From Astropecten irregularis (taxonomy: Eukaryota; Echinodermata; Asteroidea; Paxillosida; Astropectinidae): a stretch of DNA of 64,000 bases. A program made the position numbers and the translations under genes. The notes under the pieces were generated by a model. It ran no database searches. It was not told the origin of the DNA and saw nothing but the letters and a program-made list of their open reading frames with translations. This document shows positions 34,301 through 46,394 of this stretch, piece by piece (the first letter of the stretch is position 1; each line of letters starts with the position of its first letter). The stretch is from assembly GCA_963971285.1 (NCBI GenBank), contig OZ020247.1:14838614-14902613 (forward strand), read 5' to 3'.

Positions 34301-36222
34301 AAGCTGTTAACATCCAGAAGAAATAAGCTTTTAAAACACTTCGTTTTAAACGCTTCGATGAAAGGGGGGGGGGGGGAGATGACGGGGCCAATTTCATAGA
34401 GCTGCTAAGCACAAAAAATTGCTTAGCACAAAAATGGCTTGTCCAATAAAACAAACTACCATTGAAAATTCCATTTGATATTCGTGGTCAGCGAAAAACA
34501 GCCAAAGAACAATCAAAAGTGATAAACAACACATGGACATTTGCAATTGGTTGTTAACCCTGTTTTTATTAAAACAGATATGTCATGCTGAGCAAACTAA
34601 GTTTGGGCTAAGCAGCGTGGTAAAATTGGCCCCAGGTATTAAACAAGCTGTTATCCTGAAGAAATAAGCGTTTAAAACACTTCGTTTAAACGCTTCGATG
34701 AAAGGGGGTTGTGAGGTGAGGTTGTGGGGGGGGGGGGGGAGAAGATGACATATGGAGGGATGTCATTATTCTGGTCAGCGTTTTGGAGACATTTTTGGTT
34801 TGTTCAGTGAAACGCAGATCGGCTTTTTGCTCGCAGTATACGGGCAGGACTTGTCAAAATCCTGACCCCTAACCTCAGACTTTGAAAAGTTCAAAATTAC
34901 TTCACTGTTCACTCATGCGAAATAATGTAGTATACATACTCAAGGTGACTGGGGTTGGGGTATTTCAGATGTATCACTGAGTGACATCGGATAGCTTCCA
35001 TGACAAGATCAAATTAATGGTATGTACGTGTTGCGTCGGGCGCTTTGAGGCTGATAGGTAGCTTAGCAAGATAGACATTTGTTTAATAACTTAATCCAAA
35101 GCTATTTAGCAGCCAGAAACGACTTCAAGGATCATGTAACATGAAGGGCGGGTCCCCAATTAAAAAGAGGAATGATTCGGTTGTAACTGACCTTCCCAGT
35201 CTAAGTGGATCTGGCACCTTGAAATTTAAGCTATTTTAATTTGTAGCTCCTGATAAAAAAAATTATGTGGGTCAGATCGTAACGAAAGAAATGTTTCTGG
35301 TTTCTAAAGGTATAGTGATGATAATGAAGCATGTTTTTGATAATGGGAAAAAGGCAGTAGTTATTACAGGAAATGGTGAGTTGTCTTAATCACTGTCATT
35401 GTGATGTCGTCGTCACATAATTTATGTCGTTACTGAGGTTGTAACCCTCATGCATAATGTCATTCAATATCATTGCTTTGTAGTAACTATGCATGCTTCT
35501 TAAAAGTATGATATGATTGGTAAAGGTCACAGAACAGCACTTGCACTCTGTCTAATCAAGCATGTATACATGGAATAACAAGCCTGTAAAAAGTTGAGCT
35601 CAATCAGACATATGAGTCACGAGAAAATAGCGGTAACCCGACTATGATGGTTTGATCTTACCCTGCATGAGATCAAAACAGTTTTCGGTCTTTGTTTGAC
35701 TAATTTTTGGATCATCATTTCAGATGGAAATTATACGTAAATATGTGAACAATTATGTTTGGGTATGTTACCAATTCTTTACCTTTAAAGATGCAGTAGT
35801 GCATTGCAAAACGAATTCAGTAAAATCCCAGCAGTTAGGCCCCCCATTGTCGTCAGTTTGACCAATCAACAAAATATAGCAAGACCGTGAACAAAACATC
35901 TAAACGTATCCGTATTTCTTCGAGCACGAACGCTTCGGCACCCACCGTGCCCCAGTTTCAAAACTAGACTAGTTGATAAATTCTCACCTGTGCATGCCGA
36001 TTGGTAATCAGAGCAGCAGTCCCTGTTGTCTTCACACGCTCGGTCACAAAAGCAAGTCTCATGATAGTAAGGCGAGTTATCCCTGTACCCCTCCGCCACA
36101 CAACTAAGATCCTTGCCTTGGCAGCAGAGCGGTCCTCCGAACTGCCCCCCGTCTCTGCAAGACGCTCCCACCGGCGACGCCAAATGGCTCCACGCCAGAA
36201 AGAATAAAAACAGAGGCACCAT
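28161..36222 (-). CDS. SBSPON: Somatomedin B and thrombospondin type 1 domain protein (SBSPON-like), complete
   Basis: Five exons on the minus strand (36222-35988, 31082-30894, 30594-30495, 29280-29186, 28351-28161) join in phase to 269 residues; the vertebrate protein is about 264. Order: signal peptide (1-20), somatomedin B domain with ten cysteines (22-77), a thrombospondin type 1 repeat starting VSSWSYWSGC, a linker, then the family's C-terminal region with YCVYFKV, GTLVCVEC and the terminal SDFIFI (vertebrates end HSFIFI). This makes it a secreted, probably matrix-associated protein; its molecular function is poorly known. The start ATG at 36222 has A at -3 and G at +4. Introns are large (0.3-4.9 kb). 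It converges with CLTC and diverges from PIPOX. Confidence 0.93.
28352..30120. other. SBSPON introns 4 and part of 3
   Basis: Apart from exon 4 nothing else coding is supported. The open frame at 29695-29973 has no recognisable similarity. Confidence 0.5.
29186..29280 (-). CDS. SBSPON: SBSPON exon 4
   Basis: FESYCVYFKVTGRNKNC to SVWSKKIKK, 31 codons between split codons. It aligns with vertebrate YCMEFKT...MQYLREG. This is a different frame from the longest open frame here, fixed by splice phase. Confidence 0.87.
30121..30476 (-). mobile_element. Family D element in SBSPON intron 3
   Basis: Reads family D on the minus strand: ATATCATACTTTGG at the left, ACCAAAGTATGATACTACCT plus GTTAA at the right. 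It ends 18 bases before the exon 3 donor edge, so it abuts the splice site. Confidence 0.75.
30495..30594 (-). CDS. SBSPON: SBSPON exon 3
   Basis: Two bases, 32 codons and two bases: IALLLPYSFSERREDPDLNL to SLGRYK. It aligns loosely with the AFITTSAFNKERT part of vertebrate SBSPON. Acceptor CCCAG, donor GTGAGT. Confidence 0.85.
30894..31082 (-). CDS. SBSPON: SBSPON exon 2: thrombospondin type 1 repeat
   Basis: Two bases plus 62 codons plus one base. WSYWSGCSVLCGIGVSERRR is the TSP1 core, and KCPPFRQMRACFASFC supplies the later cysteines. The split Ala and Gly codons agree with the neighbouring exons. Confidence 0.94.
31140..31330 (+). pseudogene. Possible LINE ORF C-terminal remnant
   Basis: LSSFKNVLKTHLF resembles the SLSSFKxxLKTHLF tail common at the end of non-LTR retrotransposon reverse transcriptases. 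Short and degenerate. Confidence 0.4.
31331..32690. other. SBSPON intron 1, first part
   Basis: No exon, RNA gene or repeat family was recognised in this stretch. Confidence 0.4.
32690..32790 (-). mobile_element. tRNA-like SINE fragment
   Basis: The minus strand reads GGGGGTTGCTGGTTCGAATC then CCACTCCAGTAATTTTTTC, a B box with a T-rich follow-on like that at 9200-9230. The T stem is imperfect. Confidence 0.45.
33005..33193 (+). pseudogene. Degenerate C2H2 zinc-finger fragment
   Basis: YSCTPCEMTFQYQFLMRGRI then HTK follows C-x2-C...F...L..H..H with the first His replaced by Gly. Upstream FILHQRMH looks like the end of another finger. A stop follows. Looks like a decayed exon in SBSPON intron 1. 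Confidence 0.45.
34384..34633. mobile_element. Family C MITE
   Basis: Starts GGGGCCAATTTCATAGAGCT and ends CAGCGTGGTAAAATTGGCCCC. The interior has GCTAAGCACAAAAAATTGCT and AACAGCCAAAGAACAATC. Confidence 0.85.
35510..35789 (-). mobile_element. Family E element
   Basis: Contains ATGATTGGTAAAGGTCACAG-like sequence, GAGTCACGAGAAAATAGCG and the right end TACCTTTAA. Internally shortened. Lies close to the donor side of SBSPON exon 1. Confidence 0.7.
35988..36222 (-). CDS. SBSPON: SBSPON exon 1: signal peptide and somatomedin B domain
   Basis: 78 codons plus one base. MVPLFLFFLAWSHLASPVGA is a hydrophobic signal. Cysteines at 22, 33, 34, 41, 57, 59, 63, 69, 70 and 77 include the typical CFCD and CCSDY patterns. 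Donor GTGAGA on the minus strand. Confidence 0.95.
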
Positions 36223-36747
36223 TGTTTAACAGAAAAGAAAACACCTTAAAGTATAAAGGATCTCCTCAGTCTTCAGGTGGAGTTCAAGTCCAGGCTGTTG
36301 AGCTGATTATTATAACCCCGGTGAAGATCTGACGATGATGCCAAGAGGTCTTCCAGGAGTTTCTCTCGGAGTCCTTGTGGAAGCGAGAGTGATGCGCAGC
36401 TGTTAGCAGCGCCGTGTGATCCCGGCAGCAAGGCTCAGTCTGTGAACGGCGGGAATTATTGGTAAAACGAAGTCGCACGGTGGGTTTCTGTATGATACAA
36501 CCCGTGATGCAGCGAGCTTGTCAACACTCTTTTCTCATTGGTTGATGGCGATTGTCGGCAATACAACACCAATGTAGCTCAGCTTCTGTAAACCAAAACA
36601 ACAATTTGATATTTGCTTCACGGTTATCTTAAATGAAAAATAAAATACCAGTGTCATTAATATAAAATGTAGCTTTTTATTATTTTGTCCACGATGTGAA
36701 ATGAAGCGACTTGTCAAAATTGTGTATCATGCGTGCTCTGTATACCT

Positions 36748-37115
36748 TTAAAGGTTACAGTACAGGGTTGGTAACGTACCCAAACAGAAATGTTCCCAAA
36801 TTTACGTGTAACTTTCAGGGTATGAAGATGGTGCTGGTACGGAAACATACACCGTTAAAATATTTTCACCCGAAACGGTGTATTTATCCAGAAAATAGTC
36901 AAACAAAGAGCGAAAACAGTTGTGATCTCGGGGTAAGACCAAAATCATTCTGACGTTTTAGAAGAAAGATTGAGTCGGTTTTTCACTATTTTCTCATGGC
37001 TCAGATTTCCGATTGATCTCAAATTTTCAAAGGTTTATCATTTCATGAACATTTTTGATCAGACAAAGTGTGAGTGCTGTTCTGTGACCTTTACCAATCA
37101 TGCATTATACCTTTT
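36748..37115 (+). mobile_element. Family E element
   Basis: TTAAAGGTTACAGTACAGGG at the left, TGACCTTTACCAATCATGCA at the right. The middle contains ACCCAAACAGAAATGTTC and AACGGTGTATTTATCCAGAA. Confidence 0.8.
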
Positions 37116-37372
37116 TATAAATGGAAAATAACTCACACTGTTTTTGTAGGTAGAGTGGGTAATTTCACTGATGTTTTATTGATGGGCTAAACAGTTTTGA
37201 TAACGACCTGTTGAGGGTTTCGTGTCTGATTTATATCGGCCCAGATATTCGGGATTTTTGTTTTAACACAGCTACAGACGCATGAATCAAACTTTGTCGG
37301 GCTGTACACCTGTCTGAAATTATCCTTGATGTATTGACGAAAGCCATGATGTCTATTTTATGACTACGACCT

Positions 37373-37533
37373 GAGACCGATTTTACTAACGCTTTGCGAT
37401 CATCACTGATGGCCCAAATTTATCTAAATCTAGCTAAACAGAAAATTGTCACGCAAAGTAGCGATCAATTTTCCATTTAGCGATGGATAAAGGCTTAAGC
37501 GATGATCGCACAGCGTTAAGTGAAACTCGGCCC
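37373..37533. mobile_element. Family B hairpin MITE
   Basis: ACGCTTTGCGATCATCACTG arm with CGATGATCGCACAGCGTTAA on the other side. Confidence 0.75.
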
Positions 37534-39689
37534 AAGGATTATCCTCACACTACACAACTCAGGTTGTTCCTTGTACATGAACTACATGGCATGTTGAAAC
37601 ATACTTGCAGTCACGGCAGGTAATATCATTGTGGACATGAGTACACAAGACAATCTGTATTGGGCCTTGAATTCTGCGTTTGAGAAAACTGTACAAAATT
37701 ATCGACGAAATCGTGAAATAATCAGAATATATTTGGCGGTCAGATCTATAAATCTTCACCGGTAATGAGATATCAGAATGTTCCAGTTTGACCGGCTCGG
37801 TCAGCCTCGTATTGGCCTGCTTCAAGATGGTCGAAACACTTCCGGCCAACATATTTTTTTGCATGCATTCAGAACTTAGAAGAATCATTGTCGTGGAAAA
37901 TGCTGGTAAAAACCGGATCAACCGTATTTATTTCACTAATCCATATACATCGATATATTTAGGATCAGGACAAGGCATAGGCCTATATGTGAAGAATGAT
38001 AATGTGTATTGTGTCAGTCTATGCGGTCAGTCACATTTCATCAGCAGCAAAATGCACATTGCCATATTTTCAGTCTCAGGCTGCCGCTACAAAACTAGAT
38101 CCGACATGTATAGCAATAAATCGTATAGTTAAGTATTGTTTCTCTTTGTGAAATAACCACCCTTTGAAATCTTCCATTTACAATACCATAATCTAAATGT
38201 CCATTTAGGCATTTAGCACATCAGAAAAAATTATTGTTGAAGATTTTGCACGAAAAAAATCCTTTCCCTGGGGTGAGGTTATATCTTGCAATTTGATTTT
38301 TGAATTGGAATATAGCCTCGCTATGAGGCGAGAGGAGAGATTACGGGTTTACTTCTCGGCCCGACACGGGGGACAAATGCCACCCCTTAGCGACAGCGCA
38401 AAATTCCAGCTCGAGCTAATCCCACATGGATCGTAATCACACTCTGACCTTTTGTCGAAAATTGAACTCCCGTGAGCTCCCCCCGTAGCAGCGAATTTCA
38501 GGTTCAATTTGATTTGATCTGGTTTATTGTGAGGGTTGAATGGAACGGAAAGAGGGCCGTATTATAACCACAATAGTAAAAAATGGTTTCTGGCTGAGCC
38601 ATAAACTTCTAAAATGATTTGATTTTTTTATGATTGGGGAATCCTTAGGGGTTGACGGCAGGCAGAAATGCACAATTGGGTTGAATAATTGTGTGTGGAA
38701 TCAACGTGGATTGTACTAATGTTGCAATGCTTTTGATACAGAGTATTTGGAATTAAGAAGTTTCTTAACTTTCTTTCATTGACGTTTAAGGAGTGTATAC
38801 CTATACTGTAAGGCCATCGCACTACGAACGGATATTATTCCAAATTATTCCATAATTGTACTTTTTGGCTCGGGACCTTAATCTTGGTCTATTGAGAGCG
38901 CTGTATGTACCGGACGCCATCCTTGTGTATACAAATCAGAACAAATTCCATGAATAACTATACTAGGAATGAAGATTTTGATCTCGTCTGTTTTTTTGTG
39001 AGGATTGAATAGAACGGAAAGAACTTACACATTTTAATACTAGAAAATTTATTCAAATATATTCCACGGGAAGAATAACATACGCTAAAATTCTGATGGT
39101 TTCACATTTCGGGCATTTTGTGTCATAAGTGGACCCAAAGATTATTTGGTAAAATGTGGCCTTTTATGATATAACTGATGGCAGTAGTCTAATGCACATG
39201 GGATTTCTTACTTGTCTGAACTCAGTTAAGATGTTTTCCACTTTTGTGAAATCTTGTAAAAGTAGGCTTTTTGATGGAGTTGTCATATTAATCTGAGAGG
39301 AGTATAGCATGGATTTTATCACGGAGTGAGAAGATATGGATCACTAGATTGTCGCAAAGGTTGCATCGCCTTTTACGATTTTCTTACGATCACTTACCAG
39401 GTCAGACATGTCAGGTCAGAAAAGAACGTTTTGACCGAAAGTGCTGCATTGGTTGAGTGACAAATGACATAATTATCTTTGAAACATGAACGTTTGCTGT
39501 AACTGCATCTTATGATTTTGATTTTAAGTATTCGTTTTAACACATGCTTATAATTATGGGCTTTAAGTAGATGGATTCCACACGGTAACTATAAAAGCAG
39601 AAATATTACAGCATGCATCAGCAATTTTCATGATAGAAACACCAACCAAATAAAGAAAAAAAAACAACATCTCTGAGTTCCCTGAAAGT

Positions 39690-39860
39690 TCAGCGAGCGT
39701 GCATGCAGCGTTCGTACGGCCGGCGCCGCACAGTCACTATCCAGGACCCGCGTCCAAGCCCCGGCACGGCCCGCCCGCTGAAACGGAATTCCATCCCCGT
39801 AATGAAATTGCAGTCCCAGCGCCACCAGCACGTTCGGCCGAGGCGTGTATAGGGGGAGAC
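39690..39860. other. GC-rich patch
   Basis: A CpG-rich stretch (GGCCGGCGCCGCAC and similar) in AT-rich DNA, ending in a C homopolymer near 39877. Could be a promoter or a decayed repeat. Both strands have a short open frame without recognisable similarity. Confidence 0.3.
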
Positions 39861-40184
39861 TATCCCCTACTCCCCCCCCCCCCCCTCGCTCTCTGTCTTT
39901 AATTTCATCACATTGCGAAAGGTTAAAACAGTCAATCTATATGGTACTCATCGATATGCTTATTAAGCTCTGATGTAATGTGATGTCTGGAGTAATTTCC
40001 CGCGGCAAAGTCGTAATATTTTTTGTATACGGCGTGTAGATACTCACGGTGCCCAATAGCCCTCCCTCACTCGTGCATGTCGTGTTTCCAAACGATACCT
40101 TGTGGATGACGTATAGTCTAAATTGTTGATCTCGGATGTTAAGTGATCGAATCAGTCCAATTAAAACAGTCATGCATGCCATGG

Positions 40185-40414
40185 AGTCAATTTCATAGAG
40201 CTGCTTAGCACAATTAATAATTGCTTAGCACAAAAATAGTTTGCCCAATAAATAAACCACCATTTAAAATTGCCAATTGATATTTATGGTCAGCGAACAA
40301 CAGCCAAAGAACAATTGCAAGTGATACACAACAAAAGGAAATTTGGTTGTTAATCCTGTTTTACTAAGACAGAAATGTCATGCTTAGCGAACTTTGTGCT
40401 AAGCAGCTCTCCCC
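40185..40414. mobile_element. Family C MITE
   Basis: CAATTTCATAGAGCTGCTTA at the left, TTGTGCTAAGCAGCTCTCCC at the right, with GAACAACAGCCAAAGAACAA inside. Confidence 0.8.
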
Positions 40415-40722
40415 AGAAAGCAAGAGTTGGTATACATCTCAGTATCACACTTTCGGAAACCTCCAATAAATATGATCTGCTGAAGTATTGGAGAATTTCA
40501 GCTAAATTCCACTTAAAAAATTAAAGTTACAAATTGTTCAGAGAATGACCAATCACGTTGACAATTGACATTTCTTTATCTATATTGTGTATTCAACCTT
40601 TACATTGAAATTATGCTAAAACGATAAATCAAAATAATTATTTGTTCTCCATGCATCATGATTACAAAATTAACCAATTAAACACATTTTTATCAACTCA
40701 AACTTGTCCTCTTGTACACCCA

Positions 40723-40875
40723 GGGGTCGATTTCACCAAACCCATCGTAACTTACTATCAATCGTAGGATTTATGATGCATTGCAGTCCTATACGTAGAA
40801 GTCTAAAGATACGATGGGATATCCTTCGTATCTCGAGTTACAATATTGATCGCCGGGCTTCGTGAAATCCACCCC
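40723..40875 (+). mobile_element. Family A MITE
   Basis: GGGGTCGATTTCACCAAACC to CTTCGTGAAATCCACCCC, with TATCAATCGTAGGATTTATG inside. Confidence 0.85.
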
Positions 40876-41982
40876 GACCCAGATAATATTAAAGCTTTCT
40901 CTGCATTTCACCACAACCATGATCCATGAACTGCAATAGGCAATAATTTGTTTCATCTGTGGTGTTTCTCAGATTTCTTTCATTTCACCAAATCACATCC
41001 TTACTCGATCTCAAACATTCATTCACAAGGACTTCTTGGTATTATATAACATGCTAAACACTAAAAACTTAAAACTTACATTGTGTTTCCTCACATTCCC
41101 ATGAACTTTCCAGCAGAAAGCTATACTGACAGTAGAACAATAGGTTGCTGAAAGTTCCACACAGATAATTTATCCCTGGCCAGGAGAAGAAGGAGAAGAC
41201 AGCTCTCACAATTATTCTGCAGAGTGAAGAGTGTGAAACCGTGAGCGTCGATCACAGAATGTCCCTCAGAGCTTGGCTATAACTAGCCGCATGAAATACA
41301 GCACATCCCAAGCCCTCCTCGTGTGATTATAGCTTAATATACCTAGGAATGCATAGCTGGGTATAATCCTACAGAGTTACAAGATCTCGTATTAAATGCC
41401 ATACTCGTGTAACTGTTGCCGCATTATAGACGGGCGTGTACTTATAGGCCTATATACAGTATCCAAATTTCAATATTAATAATATCCAAGACCATTTTTT
41501 TCTCTCTCAAGGATTAGAGCTATAATTACACAAGTGTATTTGTACTGTAGTTTACCGCTATGTAAACGCATATATAGTTTTGTTACAGAATACCATTGTA
41601 TGTGCACCAATGTGTAGTGTGTAGCAGTGTAAAAATGCAAGTAGGTTAATAAACACGATTGAACTTTTACTTAACCTTTAAGAATATCACCACGCAAGTG
41701 ACAACGAATTCGGGAAATAATTTTTAACAAAAAAACATCCATTTATTGAAATACAATTCCTTAATAATTGCATATTGTTAAAAGAATGGAATAATGACTG
41801 TGGGCTTTGCTAGTTCCTTTTGAGATTAGTTTTGTCCCGATTTTGTTTCACTTCTTGTCACTTCAAAAACCACAATCTATCTTCTACCTACAACAGTCGG
41901 TCTTTTTGTGATATATTGCACTGAAATATAAAAGAGAATAATTTGAGTGTTTTGCTTGCTGAAATTCGACAAACACGGTACA

Positions 41983-42351
41983 CCTTTATGACATATGATT
42001 GGTAAAGGTCACAGAACAACACCCACCTTGTCTAATCCAACATGTACATGAAATGATAAACCCGTGAAATTCTGAGCTCAATCTGACATTCTGAGTCACG
42101 AGAAAATAGTGAAAACCCGACTCAAATTTTTCTTATAAAACATAAAGAACATTTTTGATCTTACTTTACTCCAAGATCAAAACTGTTTTCGGTCTTTGTT
42201 TTACTGATGTCTGGATAAATGCACCATTTCAGGCGAAAAAACATTTTAACGGTGTGTTTCTACCAGCACCATCTTCATACCCAGATCGTTATACGTAGGC
42301 TATGAACATTTCTGTTTGGGTATGTTACCAATCCTGTATACTGTACCTATA
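41983..42351 (-). mobile_element. Family E element
   Basis: Carries ATGATTGGTAAAGGTCACAG, GAGTCACGAGAAAATAGTG, TTCTACCAGCACCATCTTCA and GGGTATGTTACCAATCCTG in order; near full length. Confidence 0.8.
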
Positions 42352-43499
42352 AAACTGCAAACGCCAATAAAATATCAGTCATTGCCACTTTAAAATCAAT
42401 CAAACGCGTTACTTTCACGACTCTAAAGGGTACAAGATGCGGATTTGTCTTACCGAAGAATCTTCCCACTCAAAATGTCCTTCGATCTCGCATTAAGTTC
42501 CTGTCCACAGTGCTGTACATAGATAACCAATCTTGCAGTTAGCATACGCGTGTCATTCAACAGTGTCGTAAAGCTGATGAGACACAGTTTTCATAAGTAC
42601 CACCATGGTACCACAAAGTCAACAGGCAATTTTTTGTTCACTTCACCAAACCCCTCGGGTCATATTTGTCTTCTTGAGCATGCAGGCTTATTATGCTGTC
42701 CCAAACACCACGTATATCCAGGACAATAATTGCCCATATTTCCCACATTACACATGGAATAAAGAAACGTCTACCAGAGAGTCAATACCTTTGGGATAAA
42801 CCCAATTTATTTGGCAGGTTCTCCGCTATCAAAACACGGGGAGAGACCCTCTTACTCACGGATCAAATATTCAGTTAAAAAAAAACGCGGGAAAACATTT
42901 TTGGGGGTTCCTTTTTGACTTCGTGCATGACCAGCGTATATAAGTCAAGGCTGGATTACACGCGAGAAACGGCGCAAAAACAACCGATGGCTTCGCTCTT
43001 TACACTTTACAGTGATTTCCAAAGTTGTTTTGCTAAACCTGCCGACGACTGTTACATTACAAAAATAAGTCATAACCGACTTGTTATTTTCGTCAAGTGG
43101 TGATTGAAATGCTTAACGGATTATTGTTAAGCGATGACTGTTTAATTATTGTAATGTCAGATATTTCAATACACTCATAGCTTTTTTTCAGGGTTTAGAC
43201 TCGAATGTTGATTAATATGCAAAGTTTATTGTCAATATTGTTTTCATACTCAATAGATCATGCAGCCGTTATATTCTTATGAAGTTTTGGAATAATTGTT
43301 TCCTGTCCGTTATGTTTTAATTCCTTGCTGAATTAATACGTGTCAACCAATATGGTACTAATTCTTATTTGCCAAACCATGTCTGTGACGGGTCAAGTTT
43401 GCTTTTCGGTATCAGCTGTTTTCACCATGCCTGGTTTGTATTCGTGAAAAACGTCTTTTTGCAAACACAGTGATCGCTTTATGTTCGTTTTCTGTTTGT

Positions 43500-43844
43500 A
43501 CAAACCAAAACAGATTTTTTTCTATATATTACAACTTACACGGTATAATGACGGTAATGGTAGAAACATACTTTGAAATTTTGTCTGCTTGAAATGCTGT
43601 ATTTCAGAAAAAAGTAAAACGAAACACCAAAATATTTTTGATCTCTGCAAGATAAAAAATGACACATCTAAATTCCTACAAAATTTGGCGTAACAATTGC
43701 AACGGATTTTCGTCGTTTCCTACTTTTTCCAATGATCAATTGAGCTGTAAATTTCACGGTTTTTATTGCATGACAATTCAAATTATGAGCAGGCTGCAGC
43801 TGCTCTGTCACTTTTACGGTACCGATGTTGTACATGGCCTTTAA
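43500..43844 (+). mobile_element. TTAA element related to D/E
   Basis: Has ACAACTTACACGGTATAATG, GGTAGAAACATACTTT and a right end GTACATGGCCTTTAA that is shared with the next element. The left end is unclear. Confidence 0.55.
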
Positions 43845-44173
43845 ACGTTATATCATACTTTATTTTTAGATCAAAGATTCCGTTGGCAAAAATGTCAAAA
43901 CAGATACAGTAACAGTCATCTGTGAAAATTTCAGTCCCATAGGGTGCCCACTTTTTGAGAAAACAGTGAAAAACAGCCACAGTATTTTTTAAGTCTTTTC
44001 TCTTTTATTTTTGATCTTTTAAAAGATCAAACAGATTTCTCGGTCGTTGTTTTAATAATTTCAGGCGGGAAATGTTAACGGTATGTTTCTACTATCTCAT
44101 ACCCTGTAAGTTATACGTAAATCTGTGAACATTTCTGTTTTGGTTTCTTACCAAAGTATGATACTACCTTTAA
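43841..44173 (-). mobile_element. Family D element sharing TTAA with its neighbour
   Basis: TTAAACGTTATATCATACTT to AAAGTATGATACTACCTTTAA, full length and reversed. It contains the palindrome GATCTTTTAAAAGATC. Confidence 0.8.
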
Positions 44174-44834
44174 ACCAAACTGCACGCTTTGCCATCCGAT
44201 AATATATAGAAAACAAAATTTTACTGGAAATGAAATGCACGGAAATGCCGGATTGGCACACACCAGACATGCAACAGTCCCAGGGCTCCTCCACTCACGA
44301 TTATACCCGTGACTTCAACTCGAACTTTTTTATGAAAACAGTGTTACACCACGGCTCCCCATGTGGTGTTATCATAGCGCCTTGTCCGCGGCGCACAAAA
44401 TAACACTCCTCAAAAAACAGTATGTTTCTATTGTGGCGCGTGTTGATCCTACACTCAAAAGGCATAGCACCCCAAGCATAAACACAAATGTTGTAATCAA
44501 CACATTTTTTGTGATGGATGAAGAAAAAAAAATAATTTGATGATGTTTAGTGAAGAGAACTTTAAAAGTAGTCATGGCAATAGATACATAGCGTAAAGCT
44601 TATAGGAGAAATGTCGTCAGTTCCCGTGCACTTTCAGCACCAATGGGTTCGGTTTCCTTTTTCTTTTGGAGCTCGTTAACAAAGATTGACAGTAGACGTA
44701 TTTGGACGAATATGCATAAAAAATGGTATGTGTGCATAATTATAGGCCTATTATACGGCACGTGTTGTGCGGTCGTTGTTGTGACGGTTCTTTTTGTGTG
44801 ATTGAGTTTGTTTTTATGAAGCCACTATCTCGTC

Positions 44835-44930
44835 TTAACTCTCGCGAGAGTTTGCAGCCTCGCTTTCAAGTTGACTCCACAATGGCATCGGGACACGTAA
44901 TTGATTCACGGAACAGACCGGAAGTGTATA
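44835..44930. promoter_or_regulatory. Promoter-like motifs TCTCGCGAGA and ACCGGAAGTG
   Basis: TCTCGCGAGA at 44840-44849 and an ETS-type ACCGGAAGTG at 44917-44926 lie 67 bases apart. Both are known core motifs of vertebrate housekeeping promoters. No transcript can be tied to them here. Confidence 0.35.
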
Positions 44931-45534
44931 CTAAAAGCATACGAGAAAATTGTGGGTCAGTTTTCGCTTTAAAAAAAATGTAAGCATGTAGGCCTACACA
45001 AGATCCCATAGGCCGATCATGCGCGAAATGGCCCATGCACAATAGTCTGGTTCCCTGCCCAAAAGATTCCCTGACGACTTTTCCTACATAGTTACTACAT
45101 GCACAATGCACGCAGTGTGACTTTAAATATAGCAAAGTGCATGATAAAGTGGGACAATAATACCAAAGCAAACATGAAACATTCACCCCTTCTCCTAAAT
45201 CGAATTTATTAAGTAAAGGGATAGGGCCAGGGCCTACCGGTTACGAATTTGGTGAACCACTTGTCCCTCATAGTAGTCCCCTAAAGCGGGGGCATGTCCA
45301 GTATACACATAACGGTCCTCGTTCCCACCGTAATGTACAGTATCATAAACACGTCCAATTGCATTACATTTTACCCAATGGATGGCTGGCGTCGTGACAG
45401 CTTCCCAACCTCGTTGGCTATTTTGGTAATTACCCCCCTGGGGCGATCGTGTACAGTCGCTAGGTGTATTTATACCAGTAGTACCGGCCCGTGGTTGTGG
45501 AATCCAACCGATTGGGCGTCAAGATATATACCCA

Positions 45535-45684
45535 GGGGTCGTTTCACCAAACTCATCGCAACTTACTGTCAATCTGAAGACTTATGATGCATTGAAGCCC
45601 TACGTGAGATATGCCCACCATACGATGGGTTATCCTTCGTAACTCGAGTTACGATCGATCGTAGGGCTTCGTGAAATCTACCCC
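45535..45684 (+). mobile_element. Family A MITE
   Basis: GGGGTCGTTTCACCAAACTC to GGCTTCGTGAAATCTACCCC with AACTCGAGTTACGATCGATC. Confidence 0.85.
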
Positions 45685-45847
45685 AGGGCTCGTATTTCAC
45701 TAAAGGCTAAGACAGATCGCAAAATGCGTATCAATCTTAATTGCTAAGCAAAGTGTGATGTCACAATACTATACCTGCTATAATTATATGGAAACATGAA
45801 CAACCCATCTAAAAGATGAATCGCAAATCTTTGTGAAATCGACAACA

Positions 45848-45993
45848 GGGTCGATTTCACCAAACTCATCGCAAGTTACTATCAATCGTAAGCCTGAATT
45901 GCAGCACCACGCAGAAGTCGTAGGATACGATGGGTTATCCTTCGTATCTCGAGTCACGATCGATCGTATATAGGGCTTCGTGAAATCGACCCC
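45848..45993 (+). mobile_element. Family A MITE, second copy within 170 bp
   Basis: GGGTCGATTTCACCAAACTC to GCTTCGTGAAATCGACCC. The middle has lost part of the GATGCATTGC segment. Confidence 0.85.
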
Positions 45994-46154
45994 AGGACTG
46001 TTTGTCAGTGATTTCGCTGTCAACCTGGAAATGTTGTCCCCTTCCCCTCATATAATGCACCATCAATGCAAGGTTTTACGTCTGAATCTGAATATCTACG
46101 ATGCAGGGCCCTACTGGGCATAAATGCATCGGGTGAGAGAGTGCGCAGGGGTGA

Positions 46155-46382
46155 TTAGAAGGTTCTGCCAATGGCCTTCTTGAATGAGTTTGTTGATGGC
46201 GAGTTGATAACAGTGTCGCTCATGTGGTTCCACTCGATGATAGTGGATGGGAAGAACGAGTTCATGTATTGTTCAGTTCGTGCTCTTATTGGATTGTAGC
46301 ACTTACTGGTATCTGTTACTTGGCTAGCAATAATATTTGTGGTGTCAAACTTTTCAAAGCTCAGTAAAGACACAATGGCCAT
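46155..46382 (-). pseudogene. LINE reverse transcriptase C-terminal remnant
   Basis: YMNSFFPSTIIEWNHMSDTV then INSPSTNSFKKAI matches the YxxSFFPxTIxxWNxLPxxVVxxxSLxxFK tail of many non-LTR retrotransposon ORF2 proteins. No palm motif is attached here. Confidence 0.6.
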
Positions 46383-46394
46383 AATTATTATCTA

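Noticed and set aside
37559-38132. Overlapping open frames of 120 (minus) and 114 (plus) residues
   Set aside because: No recognisable domain, no supporting splice sites or codon bias; likely chance.
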